From: Ectobius pallidus
Lineage: Eukaryota > Arthropoda > Insecta > Blattodea > Ectobiidae
Reading direction: 5' to 3'
Length of the DNA: 64,000 nucleotides
Assembly: GCA_964059195.1 (NCBI GenBank)
Contig: CAXKWD010000002.1
Coordinates: 50,928,923-50,992,922, forward strand
Below, piece after piece: positions 21,646-33,050 of the stretch. The notes beneath the pieces were generated by a model. It made no database searches and was not told the DNA's origin. It saw only the letters and a program-made list of their open reading frames with translations. A program made the position numbers and the translations under genes. Within the stretch, counting starts at the first letter, position 1. The number at the start of each line of letters is the position of its first letter.

Positions 21646-22780
21646 CTGGTGCCCGCGGCTTCGCCCACCATTATTAATTGATTCCAGGATTTTTAATAAA
21701 TTTACACTGGCAGTTTATTAAAAATGTTTGTGGTTCAGAGGTATGAAAATTGTGAGAATAAAATTAGAATATTTGTTCATTGTGTTCATTTCACTTAGGC
21801 CTTATAGGTTTTCCTAATTTTGTACTCTTCGTGAAAGTTTAGACTGTGAGAGACGAACATCGCCGAGTATACCCGATGTCTCACGAAGTGAGGGACTGAG
21901 CACGCTATTTAGGGCCGTTGAATTGTATAAGAGTAGATGATCTGACAAGAGAAATAGTCTCACCTAAAATGCTTTCAAATGTCTTCTGTTATGTAAGATC
22001 AATATAAATTTAACATGAATTATTCAATTCAATTCGTGTTGCTGCAGAGCGTAGACAGAGTGGTAGCTACGTTCTTGTAAATTTACCGGCTCTACTTTTC
22101 TCAATAATGTTTTTTTCTTGCGGCTTAAAATTTTGCACTTGTTCTATCCTAAGCTTTATTTAAAATATTCCTTGTTCAGCATAAAGTAGCTAGTTCCTAA
22201 TTGCAGGCTGGATCAACATCTTTGCGTGATAAAAATTCGTAGTTCTGCTTTTCAAATATTTTCAATGAAGTTTTAGCTTAATTAGTTGAATGTACCTTAA
22301 AGCGTCTGAGTAACTTAAATTTAAACTTCTAATTTGCACGGGCATATACTTGCTTTGATTTAAATTTGACATTTTTGGGGATTGCAGTATTATTGTTCAT
22401 TTATTTAATTCAGCTTGGTTAAGTGAAATATTACGTGTCAGTTAGTTAAAATAACTTGGGTAGTGAATCTTTTCTATGCTAACAGATTTTTGAAACATTT
22501 GATCACAGTTAAAAATAAATCCTGGGTTGGATTTATTCAATCTGAATAGCACTTGAAACATTCGATGACAGTTAGTTAAAAGTAAATTTCGTGTTCGATT
22601 TATTCTATCTTAATAGTCTTTGAAATATTTGGTGATAGTTAAAGTAAATTTGGTGTTCAATTTATTCTGTGCTAACAGCCTTCGGGACAAAAACTTCTTT
22701 ATTCAATTCATGTTAAATTTATAGACTATTGATCTTGCATAACAGAAGACATTTGAAAGCATTTTAATTGAGGCTTGAGA
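21646..22780. repeat. Composite repeat with 70-bp inverted arms and short tandem units
   Basis: It opens with GGTGCCCGCGGCTTCGCCCA, whose core recurs at 33627. Inverted arms at 21965-22035 and 22699-22770 share AATGCTTTCAAATGTCTTCT and TTAACATGAATT. Between them, 22440-22680 holds three imperfect units with (A)TTTGATCACAGTTA, AAATAAAT and TTTATTCAATCTGAATAG-like blocks. No coding. Confidence 0.6.
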
Positions 22781-24300
22781 ATTCCGAAGTAGGATATATT
22801 CTACAACATCCATTAGAATGCTCTATCGAATCCCTACATCCAAGTAGGCCTACTGTAGAAGGAAAATAACTGACCATAGCTCTTACGGCAAGTTGTACTT
22901 TTCAGACAGGTAAAGTAGGCTATCATGGTCTATGGAAATTGTAAACTGAGTAAATTGTATTCTGCATAGAACTACATTTTATATCACAGAATAATTATAA
23001 TAGGTCTTTACTTTTTGTAGTATACTTATTTATGATAACATGAGACTCGGTTTAATAGTTAATTTGTACTAATGCACTAAATTATGAACAAAACCTTTGT
23101 GAATACTCTTTTAGCTCGAGAAGACACGATTGACAAAGAAAGCTGGTGAAAGGAAAGCCCACATACAGGCGTCCTGCCCACCGGGTGATGATACTGCTGA
23201 GATATGGGCGCCCACATTACACTCCAAACTTGCAATTCCCTCGTCATTACCAAGCCTACTCGTGACCCCTGGCACTGCTGTCTCCAGATCCATCAAATTC
23301 GTCTGGTTATTCACTCTGTCCACAAGTACGACTCATTTCGTGCACTCATTGAGGGAGTATCTTAGGCGGAATTAATGAGTACAGGGAAGAAAATAATGGA
23401 TTATTACTAGCAACTACAGCCAGTGACCATATTTGGGATAGGAGCACTCTGTACACATCGAATGATTTTTTTCGAACACTACCAATGGCAATCCAATGAC
23501 GAAGACAGCATGAAACGGTTTTGAAATACGAAGACCTATATTTTAAGCACATTACATTTAAAAATGTCTAGAAAATGTTAAAATATGTAATGGTAAGTAA
23601 ATTATACATATGTTTATAGCATAAATGTGGAGTCTGGGGTAAATTAATGAAAAATATATCTTGTATTATTTTTATAAAGTCAGCTGTTCAGAAACAGCTG
23701 GCAACATCTGACAATTAGCAAAATACCGGCTAGGAGTGGTCTTAATGAACCCACTCAAATTACGAGTCTCATCGATAAACTCATAATCTCTCGTGCGATT
23801 ACCTACGATAAAATTTTAATTAATGTATTTGCCAAAATAATATATCAAAATACAATACCAACCGGGCGGAAAATGTTTCAAGTAATACTTCAGTTATCCG
23901 TATTAACACAATTTTCTCTTCGGAAAAAGGTTAACGACGACAGAAAAATATGTGTAAATGTATAAATGTGTGTATATAATATGTTATATTTATATAAATA
24001 TTATATAACCTAGTAAGCTAGTAAAAATGAGCCACATCCTATCATTATCATCAACGTCAATCTTACTCACATCATCATCATAATCAACATATTGTACACT
24101 TGAAAGTACATTTCCTGGAAAACTTAAATACTTATAACATACATATTTATTTAGCTTTTTTCGGACTTCTCTAATTGCTCTTTACACTGAGTTCAATTTA
24201 CCTCTGATATGAGATTGGTTAAGTGTGAGGGTTGAGATGTGGGATGCCAAAGGTGGAATGATATTCCAGGGAGGAAGAAGCTACTTGGAATTAATTTCTG
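22781..24300. other. No recognised gene
   Basis: A moderately GC-rich patch (23130-23320) has overlapping ORFs on both strands (81 and 70 codons) without similarity I recognise. It might be an exon or repeat. The rest is AT-rich. Confidence 0.35.
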
Positions 24301-24304
24301 GCAA

Positions 24305-24308
<4 letters not shown>

Positions 24309-24352
<44 letters not shown>
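24309..24352. repeat. (TA)n microsatellite
   Basis: An uninterrupted TA dinucleotide run of about 22 units. Confidence 0.95.
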
Positions 24353-24356
<4 letters not shown>

Positions 24357-24651
24357 AGGGTATAAGATATATGAAATTAGGATAAAATGTTATTAAGGAA
24401 CATTTGGCGTTTTTAACTGATTTCGAATTTTATCGCATTCAAAGAACTCTGGAAACCTCGTAGCCTAATTAGTCATGAAATGAAGATACGATTTACAAGG
24501 TTTATGAAATAATTCGCATGTTATTGCCATTTCGAAAAATTACCGTCCCTATTGGTAGATCATATCCTTGTTTAACTCTTTGAGTGAAGTGTAAAATCAG
24601 TTAGTTGTACCGGTTGAACTCGAGCAATAAAATATTTATTTAAGAGCCTAC

Positions 24652-24971
24652 CTTAATCTCAACTTTTTTTTTAAATATTTATTTAGCTTAGGCCTTTCGA
24701 TCTCATACAATCATCTTCTGGGTATCTTATTGTGTAGAGTTACAGTTTTAAAAATGTGAAGCTGTCATGAGTTCATACAACACAGAAGAAGTTAATTTTA
24801 CCGATGTATTTAAAAACTTTTAAGTTTTAGTAGTTTTATCTACAGTGATCGCCTGCATTAAAACAGCTTCACTTTTTTAATATAACTTCTACAAAATAAG
24901 ATGTCACGAGGATTGTCGTACGAGAAAGACATGCCTAGGCTAAATAAATAAATAAAAAGATTGAGATTAAA
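24652..24971. repeat. 320-bp fold-back repeat
   Basis: The outer ends CTTAATCTCAA and TTGAGATTAA are inverted. Similarity continues inward through TTTATTTAGC..TAGGC, a CTGAAGA-like/CGAAA motif, TATCTTATT..GTAGA and GTGAAGCTGT, so the arms are about 140 bp each. It is non-coding, and its TAAATAAATA edge suggests retroelement 3' ends. Confidence 0.65.
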
Positions 24972-24979
24972 GTATTAAC

Positions 24980-26925
24980 TAATTCTTTTATTTGTTTGGT
25001 TGAATACAACGGTGTTAGTTATTTTATTAATATTAACCTTTGTCTTTGTAATGCCAAAGTCATTTTAATAAATCTCCCAAACTTTGGTAGTACTCCCATT
25101 GTATACATAATTTCCTCCTAATTTTACTCTCAAAGGCCGGCCTCGGTAGTGTAAAGATCACGTGACCTCTCTAGATTCGAAAGTCACGGATTCAAACCAA
25201 GCCCATAGCCAGGATTCTAGATCAAGGTGGGCAAAATGTTTCTCTCGATAGGCTAGGGTTTTTTTGTTATGGAAGAATATTGAATTTGGGCCTGATGTGG
25301 AGAAATGTCTTGATTTCTTACTCAATCAACTTGTCACTCTATACTCTATAGGAATATAAGCGTAATCAAATTCAATTTCGGTCAACGAAATCTCCTCCAG
25401 GAGGTTCTGGTCGGAATCTTAAGGATTCGATTCAGAAGCGTTTACTTTTATAAGGGTCTAAGTGTCAAAATCATGATTGTGTAGAAAACAAGACATAGAC
25501 CCACAGAAAGACGTGCCGGAGATAGACCCAGAGCTATATCTTGGAATTTATTGCTACTAACGTGGCTTTCCCTGGATCTTGGACTCTTCTGAAATGCATT
25601 GGTCTGGGTACATAGATCCATTTAAAATTATCAGCTGAAAATTCATTGTTTTGGCACTTAGACCCTTATAAAACTAAACGCTTCAATTTAATATAATATA
25701 TTCTATAATTTCGAAAATATTTGGTAATGAATTATATAATCACATACTTTCGCAAAGTAGGCATTCAAATTTAATGCAAATATACTGTAGGCCTATATTT
25801 GTTTATGTCACCCTTACAAAGTAAATCGCCCTTAAAACTTGAGAAACTCCAAGATATACGGCAGCAGAGTCGCCGTTCTGCAAGAAGAAATATTGGGAAA
25901 TGATCCCTCTCCAGAACATATAGGATTTATAGCCTGAACTATTGTTTTTTTGTAAGACTAGTCGAGGGTGTCTGGAGGAGACATAACATTGCTGCTAAGT
26001 GTCCGAATCATTAAAGAGAATGTGACATATTGGGGTAGGAAGAGCAAGGATTTGTGCGAGCTACCACATATTGCACGAGGCGTCGCGCAGTTTATTTCCT
26101 TTCATTAAGGCTAAGGAATTCCATTTCAACTACTCAAACAATCGACATTACACCACGACAGAAAACACTGAACTGTATGAGCGGCATTTGTGCAAGCTAC
26201 CACAGATCGCATAACTGAAACGTTCAAGGCGTCCTTGTGACCACCAGGTAAACTTCTAGTTAAAATCTATCAGGCAAATTGAATACCTACTACGACTTCT
26301 CTTTATATATGATCTGCAAGAACATTCTCTAGATTATGACAGTTTTTATTCACTTTTGTAGAAGAAGAAGAAGAAGAAGAAGAATAAGAAGAAGAAATAC
26401 GTTGTAGGCCTAATCCATAGAACAAAATTTGGAACCGGATACATACTATAGGCTATTGTGTGTAGTAAATTTTTCGCAAAATAGCAATTATTGAGAGTAA
26501 CTTCATTTTGGTAATCTACTTTTTATATTTCATTTTAAAACAGTTTGACTTAATAAATGAGAGTCTTGAAAGTTTAAATTTGCTCTCTCCTGTAAAAATA
26601 ATAAAATGCGACTCACTAGGTTTTTCCCTGGACTCTTCATATGTGTTTTCGTAGGAGTGAACCCATAAAAATGTGGGGGAAAAGATTCATTAAAATTCGC
26701 ATTTTCATTTTTTAAAATAAGAAGTTGCAGAATTATTTTTGTGGTGCTGATAAACTTTCATGTTAAATTATTTTCACATAAACTGTCAAATTTCATTTCT
26801 GTAGGTCTACGATAATTTCTGATGAAATTACACATTAAATGCCACTAACACTGGTTAAGAATGGAAGTTATGGGTAGCATTAAATTTAGAATTGCATTTC
26901 GTTACCATTTCGTATGGTACTTTAT
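24980..26925. other. No recognised gene; contains a (GAA)n run
   Basis: AT-rich DNA without recognisable coding. A GAA microsatellite lies at 26361-26397. CATAGCCAGGATT at 25203 resembles one hAT-type end, but no matching right end was found. Confidence 0.4.
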
Positions 26926-26929
26926 GAGA

Positions 26930-28165
26930 TTGTGTGTGGGGACGAAAAATGTCTGTCTGTCTGTCTGTCCGTCCGTGTGTCTGTACGCGCCATAAGTCAA
27001 ATACGCTTTTTCAGATTTTCATGAAACTTGGAAAACACATTTATAATGTCTATGGGAAGAACCCTATTGATATTGAACCAAATCGGTTCACCGGTACCGG
27101 AGTAATGCCCAATTTAGTGTATATTTTAATAGATTATGGCGCCTTTCTAACAGAAAGGTTCCATAACTCAAATACGCTGTAACGGATTTCCATGAAACTT
27201 GGTATATACATTTATGACGTCCATGAGAAGTGCCCTATTAAATTTGAACCTAATGTGTTCACCGATACCGGAGTAAAACCCAATTTAGTGTCTATTTTAA
27301 AGACGCAATAACTCAAATACGCTTTATCGGATATTTATGAAACTTCGTATACGCATTTATAATGTGCTTGGGAAGACATCTATTGATATTCAACAAAATC
27401 GGTTGGCCAGTACCGGAATAATGCTCAATTTAGTGCCTTTTATGTTTATATATGAGAAGTCGCGATAACTCAAATATGCTTTATTGGATTTTTCTGAAAC
27501 TTTGTATACCCATTTATAATGTACATGGGAAGACGTCTACTGATATTGGACCAAATCGGTAGACCGGTACCGGAGTAATACCCAATTTAGTGTCTATTTT
27601 AAAGACGCTGTAACTCAAATACGCTTTACCGGATTTTTATGAAACTTGGTATACACATTTATAATGTTCATGGGAAGACGTCTATTGATATTGGATGAAA
27701 TCGGTTGACATGTTTCGGAGTAATGCTCAATTTACTGCCTATTTTATGATAATATGCGTATTCGAAAGAATTTATAAAAAAAAAGCAAATCAGTTATCTT
27801 GACAACATAGTCAATTGTTTTACTGTGATATTATAAGGCTTTGAAAATTAAAATACAGTTAGCTATGACCAAAAACACTATTGTTTTATATGCGCTTATC
27901 CAACTAGACCGTTAAACTGACCCAGGTGGCCGAGATGGTAACGTCTAGGCCTCACATTCTGGAGTTCCATGGTTCAAATCCCGAAACCGGCCAATTTCAC
28001 TTTTTTTTGTATCTTTATGTGAGTGTGCGATTGTCAAGATATCACAAATCTGTACAGTTCAGCTGATGCTGGAAGATTTTAATATGATTTTTTTAAAAAA
28101 CTAGACCTTTGTTATTCCGTAAGCCCTGCTTAATGAATAAATCTGGAGTTCAACTTGGAAATCAA
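26930..28165 (+). repeat. CTGTC-leader repeat with about five tandem monomers
   Basis: A leader, GTGTGGGGACGAAAAATGTC then CTGTCTGTCTGTCCGTCCG, precedes five diverged monomers of about 140-165 bp (starting near 26990, 27166, 27305, 27462, 27606). Each carries ATAACTCAAATACGCTTT, ATGAAACTT, CATTTATAATG, AAATCGGTT and GTAATGC(C)CAATTTA. The tail matches the single-monomer copy at 5872-6265 and is split by a SINE. An 82-codon ORF (26934-27182) is only the repeat. Confidence 0.85.
27911..28098 (+). mobile_element. tRNA-derived SINE, 188 bp
   Basis: A tRNA-like head carries an A-box-like TGGCCGAGATGGTAACG and a B-box-like GGTTCAAATCCC, 35-40 bp apart, followed by an AT-rich body. A perfect 9-bp duplication, AACTAGACC (27902-27910, 28099-28107), flanks it, and the host CTGTC repeat continues across the gap as in the copy at 6213. 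Confidence 0.8.
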
Positions 28166-28630
28166 TTAAAAAAAACATATTCTGCATATCATAATTGCAG
28201 TCATAACTGATTAAACAAAAACATACTGGCACTTTTTTACATCAGTTTAACTGTTTTTTTTTTTTTAATTAAAAAGTGTCTTCACACCTTACATCTTTGT
28301 AGAGGCGGTGCTCTTACGTCACTCCAGAGTACGCTGAACGGCTAGGCATGCATTTGTGGAGTGTTGTTAAATTCGTGTAGATTTTCTCTGAAACATCAAA
28401 TAAATGAGTAGTGAATATGCCGCCTTGCATTCAGGGTGTAAATATTAAAAGTGTTTTTCAAAGTGACTAAAACCACGATTCTCTTACAAGGGCCAGAATT
28501 CAAGTCAAAGAGGATTCTTAGAACAAATAGGCTACTACTTGCTTCACGCCTAACATACAACTTCATCAACAGTGATTACTTTAAGTGGTAATGTATAGCT
28601 TTGCTAGATCATTCCATGCTTTAAGGAAGC
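28166..28630. other. No recognised gene
   Basis: Short AT-rich spacer between the CTGTC repeat and the nested hAT elements. Nothing recognisable. Confidence 0.4.
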
Positions 28631-28650
28631 ACTAAGGCATGTAATGAGTC

Positions 28651-29270
28651 TAGGGCAAGGCATTTGATGATTTTGCATCTTTTTTATATGAAGATTAAAA
28701 GATAGCTCCAATATATATAAATGCATATCATTAAACAATCAATTAAATAAGGGCAATTTGTTTTTGCATTATTTTGCTTTATTTTGCATTTTTCGTCATT
28801 TTTCAAGAGATAGGTCATTTTTTGGTAATTTTTAGGTCATTTTCGGCATTTTTATGTCATTTTCAGCATTTTATGTCATTTTTGGCATTTTAGGTCATTT
28901 TCGGCATTTTAGCAATAAATATTTTTTCTTTCTTTTTATATGGCACATATTTGCTAGGGGCAATTTGATGGGCATGCCAGTTCAGAAAGAATTTATTTTT
29001 CGCTAAGGATATCCAAGTACTGTAGTATAAATTTACTGATTTCTTTAGTAACAAAATACGTTTGTTTTATATTGTAAATTCATATATAAAGCATCGTCAT
29101 AAACTGTATTTAGCAATTCATTAGAAAAAACTAATTATAAGTAATAATGGTAAATTTATTGGTCATTATTTTAAGATTTCGGGTAATTTTTTCACTATTT
29201 TTAGGTCATAAATGCATTTTTTGTTGTTGCATTTTTTCACTATTTTATGGTCATTAAATGCCTTGCCCTA
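28651..29270 (-). mobile_element. Inverted copy of the TAGGGCAAGGCATTT family, 620 bp
   Basis: The ends TAGGGCAAGGCATTTGATGA and TCATTAAATGCCTTGCCCTA are inverted repeats. The interior is the reverse complement of parts of the surrounding copy. Near the ends, GTAATGAG (28641-28648) and GTAATGAC (29271-29278) look like a diverged 8-bp target duplication, with two extra bases at left. An array of GGTCATTTTCGGCATTTTTA-like units occupies 28827-28910. Confidence 0.8.
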
Positions 29271-29391
29271 GTAATGACCATAAAATAGTGAAAAATGCAA
29301 AATAAAAAATGCATTTATGACCCAAAAATTGTGAAAAATGATCAATAAATTTTAAAAAATGCCCAATAAATTAACCATTATTACTTATAAT

Positions 29392-30667
29392 TAGGGTTCG
29401 GATGTTCATGACATATAATATTTTTATCCTGACCTCTAATCTTGCCGCAAACTGAAATTAAACACGAATTGCACTTTTGTTATCCTAATTGGACCGTTTT
29501 TATTTTGCATATAAAGTCATATTTTGGACATTTTTATAGTTTAGGTCATAATTCGGTCATTTTTTAATTTAACGTCATATTTAAGTCATAAATTCGGTAA
29601 AAGAGCACAATTGCACAGGTCATATTTTGAACATTTTTATAGTTTTGGTCATATTTCGGTCATTTTGTAATTTAACGTCATATTTCAGTAATAAATTCGG
29701 TAAAAGACCACAATTGCACAGTATACTGTAGGCACTAAATCGTAGAGTTAAATTTTTTTTGGGAAAGAGTTACTAATATTTTGGTTTGACTGTAACTGGA
29801 ATGTGAAGGGACAATAACAAGTGCAGGTAGTTGGAGCACAATGCACGGGATTTTACCTCCTTCCTCCTTGTTAACAACTTTCAATAGAGACAGTTTTAAA
29901 AGATTTTCAGTTCACACTTGCAATGGTATCGGGAAACATCAAAATGCGGACTAATAAGTGTTCTGAAAGTGTAAAACTAAAAAGTTTTGTTAAAAAGTTT
30001 GGAGAAAACCACTTCTGCACCGACGGGAAAATTTTGTATTGCAAAGTGTGTGAAATTAAAGTGACGGCTGCAAAACGATTTAATGACGTTCTTCAAATAT
30101 GCACCTGTGCCATCCTGTAACGTCGAAAGGAGCTTCTCGCGGTTTAAGACGATATTAAGTGACAACAGGAGAAGATTTCTATTCGATAATCATAAAATGC
30201 ACGTGGTTGTATAGTGTAATGCAGACAAAAAAGGAGACTGAAAACTGGTACGTAATAGCCTACTTTGAAATGTATTTCATTAATTTAATGTTTATGCCCA
30301 ATTAATAGGTAATTTAATTTTTAAATTAATGCAATTTTTCATGTTTTATAGGGACACGCATGGACTACGAAATATTATATTGAAGTGGTGATGCAATCAC
30401 ACAGAGGCAAATGCTTTAAAATTAGATGTCCATTACAAGCAAAACTGTGAATAATATGTAAAATTCTTAAAAACACGATCCTGATTGCATTCATGTGATG
30501 TAGTAATTTAGTTTCATTTAACGTTTAAAAGTGGAACATTTATTATTAGAAAATACTTTCTTTTATTAGGTCATATTTACGATTTTTTGGGTCATATTTA
30601 GTCATTTTTAAGGGCATATTTAAGGTCATATTTTCCAGTTTTTTAGGTCATAAACATCCGAACTCTA
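29392..30667 (+). mobile_element. hAT element, internally deleted, 1276 bp
   Basis: The ends TAGGGTTCGGATGTTCATGA and, reversed, TAGAGTTCGGATGTTTATGA are inverted. A perfect 8-bp duplication, CTTATAAT (29384-29391, 30668-30675), flanks it. GGTCATATTT motifs recur near both ends. It keeps only terminal pieces of its transposase. A shorter relative is at 51968-52610. Confidence 0.92.
29923..30210 (+). pseudogene. hAT transposase remnant: BED finger joined to dimerisation tail
   Basis: Frame 1 reads VKLKSFVKKFGENHFCTDGKILYCKVCEIKV, where CKVC is the cysteine pair of a BED-type zinc finger. Frame 2, from about 30092, reads FKYAPVPSCNVERSFSRFK, then ILSDNRRRFLFDN and a stop at 30210; SxxVERSFSxFK is the C-terminal hAT dimerisation motif. 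The catalytic core that should separate them (several hundred residues) is missing, and the junction is near 30085-30095 with a frame change. It cannot be an active transposase. I cannot tell whether a fused DNA-binding/dimerising product is made. Confidence 0.82.
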
Positions 30668-31450
30668 CTTATAATAATTAGTTGTTTTTAAATAATGAAT
30701 TGCTAAAAGCAATTTAATAATGGATGGCAGTGCGTTATATATGAATTTACAAATTATAAGAAACACTTATTTTGTTACTAAAAAGTAAGTTTATAGGCGT
30801 AATAGTTGGAGACCTTTAGCGAAAAGGAAATTCTTTCTGAACTGGCATGCCCATCAAATTGCCCCTGGCAAATATGTGCTACAAGACAAACTGCTGTGGT
30901 GTTTACAATAAATCTTTAGTAAAATGAACTATGAACACTTGGCGGAGATTCTCAAATAAAAAAGATTGTCTGTTGTCTGAAAGTAACGATTTGTACATGG
31001 AAAAGCTCCTCTCTACTCCCACTGAAACATGACCTAATCATGCTGAAAATGATCTAAAAATGCCGAAAATGACCTAAAAATTTCCAAAAAATGACCTATC
31101 TCTTGAAAATTACGAAAAATACAATATAAAGCAAAAAATGCAAAACAAATTGTCCTTATTTAATCAATTATTATTTTATGATACACACTTATATATATTC
31201 AACCTATCTTTTAACTTTTATATAAAAATGATACAAAATCATCAAATGCCTTCCCCACTAATTTAAGTTTATTGTAAAGTTTTCATGTATTATCTGATAT
31301 TTTTAGTTAAAATGTGGGATATGTAGTTATTGTACGTAATTAAGAATTCCACGCATTAACCCCAGAAATACCAAGATACCTATAGTTTTTAATAATTGAG
31401 TTATCTCTACTTGGAATAAAAATCTGAAGAAAAATATATTGTTAATAAGC

Positions 31451-31833
31451 ACGGTGTCCACATAAATTTTAAAATAAATTTCCCTGACTCTCCAGGACCA
31501 AAAGCTATTTCCCTGACCACAAGAATAGATATTTCAAGGTTCTTTGCAAACGAAACGAAAAAGATCGAGCCTCCTCCATTCCCATAATAAAAATAAGAAA
31601 TGATTAGCTCAAGTACTGAAAATAAAATAGCTAACACAGTCTAGGTTACAGCAGACTGGAGCAAAACACATGCCCTTCACATTTCGTTCAGTAGAGCTAG
31701 TCATTTTTCCTGACTATTCCATTTTTTTAAATATAAATTTCTCCGATTTTTCCCCTTTGCTTTGCTTTGCTTTACTTTACTTTACTTTCCCCTACGAATT
31801 TCAATTTTAGTGACTTTCCAAAATGTGGACACC
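31451..31833. mobile_element. Possible inverted-repeat element with GGTGTCCACAT ends
   Basis: GGTGTCCACAT (31453-31463) and ATGTGGACACC (31823-31833) are perfect 11-bp inverted ends, resembling the element at 15911. The interior repeats TTTCCCTGAC and a pentamer run (TTTGC/TTTAC, 31756-31790). No clear target duplication. Confidence 0.5.
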
Positions 31834-31839
31834 AATGAT

Positions 31840-32719
31840 TAAGACATTCTGATTGCGAAATACGGAGAAAGCTTTAAAATATATCCAGTAACATAATAAA
31901 AAATGACTAAATTTGTTACGGGCCCGAAAGCTCCCGCTTGGTAATATAAAGACCGAATCGTTTTTAGTTTTATTTTTATTTCAATACATGTTCATTCTAA
32001 TTTCCGATGTCGTGAAGCACTTCAAGGAGTTTTATTTTACCAATATTGGCATTACTAGCTATCGCGTGATTTTTCCCTTGATATTCATGTTTACAAAAGA
32101 GTTTAAACAGAACAGACGAAAAAAGTACCAAAATTGCATTTTTTTAAAAACCATTTTAATTCAATTATGATTTCTATGACATATTTATTTATTATTAATT
32201 ATTGTTATACGTGTATTGTGACTTTCACTATTATTTATGTCACAATAAAAGTTGAACAACAGTTGACTGAGCGAAGCAAGATCCTATTTTAACTACGGTA
32301 TATTGTTCGGCATTTCGTCTGTTTGTAATTTGCGGGTTACGCACTTGTTCCATTTGCTTCTAATTTGGCATAATTGTTCCTTGAGGTCATTAAAAAAACC
32401 CTGCACCTACGTCATTTTATTTTTTTATCCCTTTTCAAGATGGTGGACGTTTTAAAGGTCCTGTTTCATGTAAAGATCCGCTATTTTCAACGCTTCTATA
32501 CAAATTTGAAGATTACTTCCTTCCTGTCTGTAAATTTGTGTACTATGCAGTTGCGACCAAACGTGTTGTTCGACTTTCTTCCAATTCGGAAAGATTGTTC
32601 CTTTAAGTACTTAAAAACGTCGTAGGCCTATGTGTGACGATTTTTATTTTTTAGTCCAGTTTCAAGATGAAGGCCAGAAAGAACTTGCACTATTTCTGGA
32701 CGCAAGGCCTAGGCCTACT
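31840..32719. repeat. Degenerate direct repeat of about 230 bp
   Basis: The segments about 32335-32460 and about 32560-32690 share the order TTGTTC..TTCTAATTTGG, GATTGTTCCTT, ACGTC, TTTATTTTTT and TTTCAAGATG. A GAGCGAAGCAAGATCC leader is at 32270. ORFs here (31913-32170, 32374-32625) are AT-rich with no similarity. Confidence 0.45.
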
Positions 32720-32732
32720 GTTCAAATAAATA

Positions 32733-33037
32733 AGTAAAAGTAAAGTGATCCCTATACAGGCCATGGAGGCCCAGAGGGTTCCAGGAGGTTGAGGCTCTCA
32801 GATTTGGGACATTCGGCACGTGAAGGTGGTAAGGTTGTAAGCCTTACGCACCGGCCGCTTTTACCCCAGGATTTTTCCTGGTACTTATTTCTGTTGGAGG
32901 CTGAGTCGACCCCAGGGCCACAGTGCCACCAGAAGGATTAGGCCAATTGAAAAACTCTAACGACCTCATCGGGAATCAAACCCGTGACCTTCCGGTTTGG
33001 AGCGCAGCGCCTCAATCACTACGCTACGGCGTACCCC
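32733..33037 (-). mobile_element. tRNA-derived SINE, copy 1
   Basis: Read on the minus strand, it starts with a tRNA-like head, GCGTAGTGATTGAGGCGCTG (A box) and CGGGTTTGATTCCCGATGAG (B box). The body then holds CAATTGGCCTAATCCTTCTG, GGGGTCGACTCAGCCTCC and GCGTAAGGCTTACAACC. It is flanked by a perfect 13-bp duplication, GTTCAAATAAATA (32720-32732, 33038-33050). The same family recurs at 63627-63897. Confidence 0.9.
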
Positions 33038-33050
33038 GTTCAAATAAATA

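Larger units (their letters stand above)
28633..31260 (+). mobile_element. hAT-like element (TAGGGCAAGGCATTT family) split by two insertions
   Basis: The body is in three pieces: a degraded left end (TAAGGCATGTAATGA, 28633-28648), 29271-29391, and 30676-31260, ending AAATGCCTTCCCCACTA. It aligns with 14352-14893 across the gaps. Interior motifs such as CATGCCCATCAAATTGCCCC and repeated TGACCTAAAAAT units are shared. An inverted relative interrupts it at 28649 and an unrelated hAT element at 29392. I saw no target duplication for this outermost copy. Confidence 0.7.

Noticed and set aside
23111..23375. Overlapping ORFs in a GC-richer patch
   Set aside because: Neither strand shows a family I recognise, and overlapping open frames are expected in GC-rich DNA.
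25203..25620. Complete hAT-type element starting CATAGCCAGGATT
   Set aside because: No inverted right end or 8-bp duplication could be found.
27924..27995. Functional tRNA gene
   Set aside because: A and B boxes are present, but no acceptor stem pairs, and the body plus target duplication identify a SINE.
28745..28920. CRISPR-like array of about 20-bp units
   Set aside because: The units (GGTCATTTTCGGCATTTTTA-like) are contiguous and degenerate with no spacers, and lie inside a hAT-like element.
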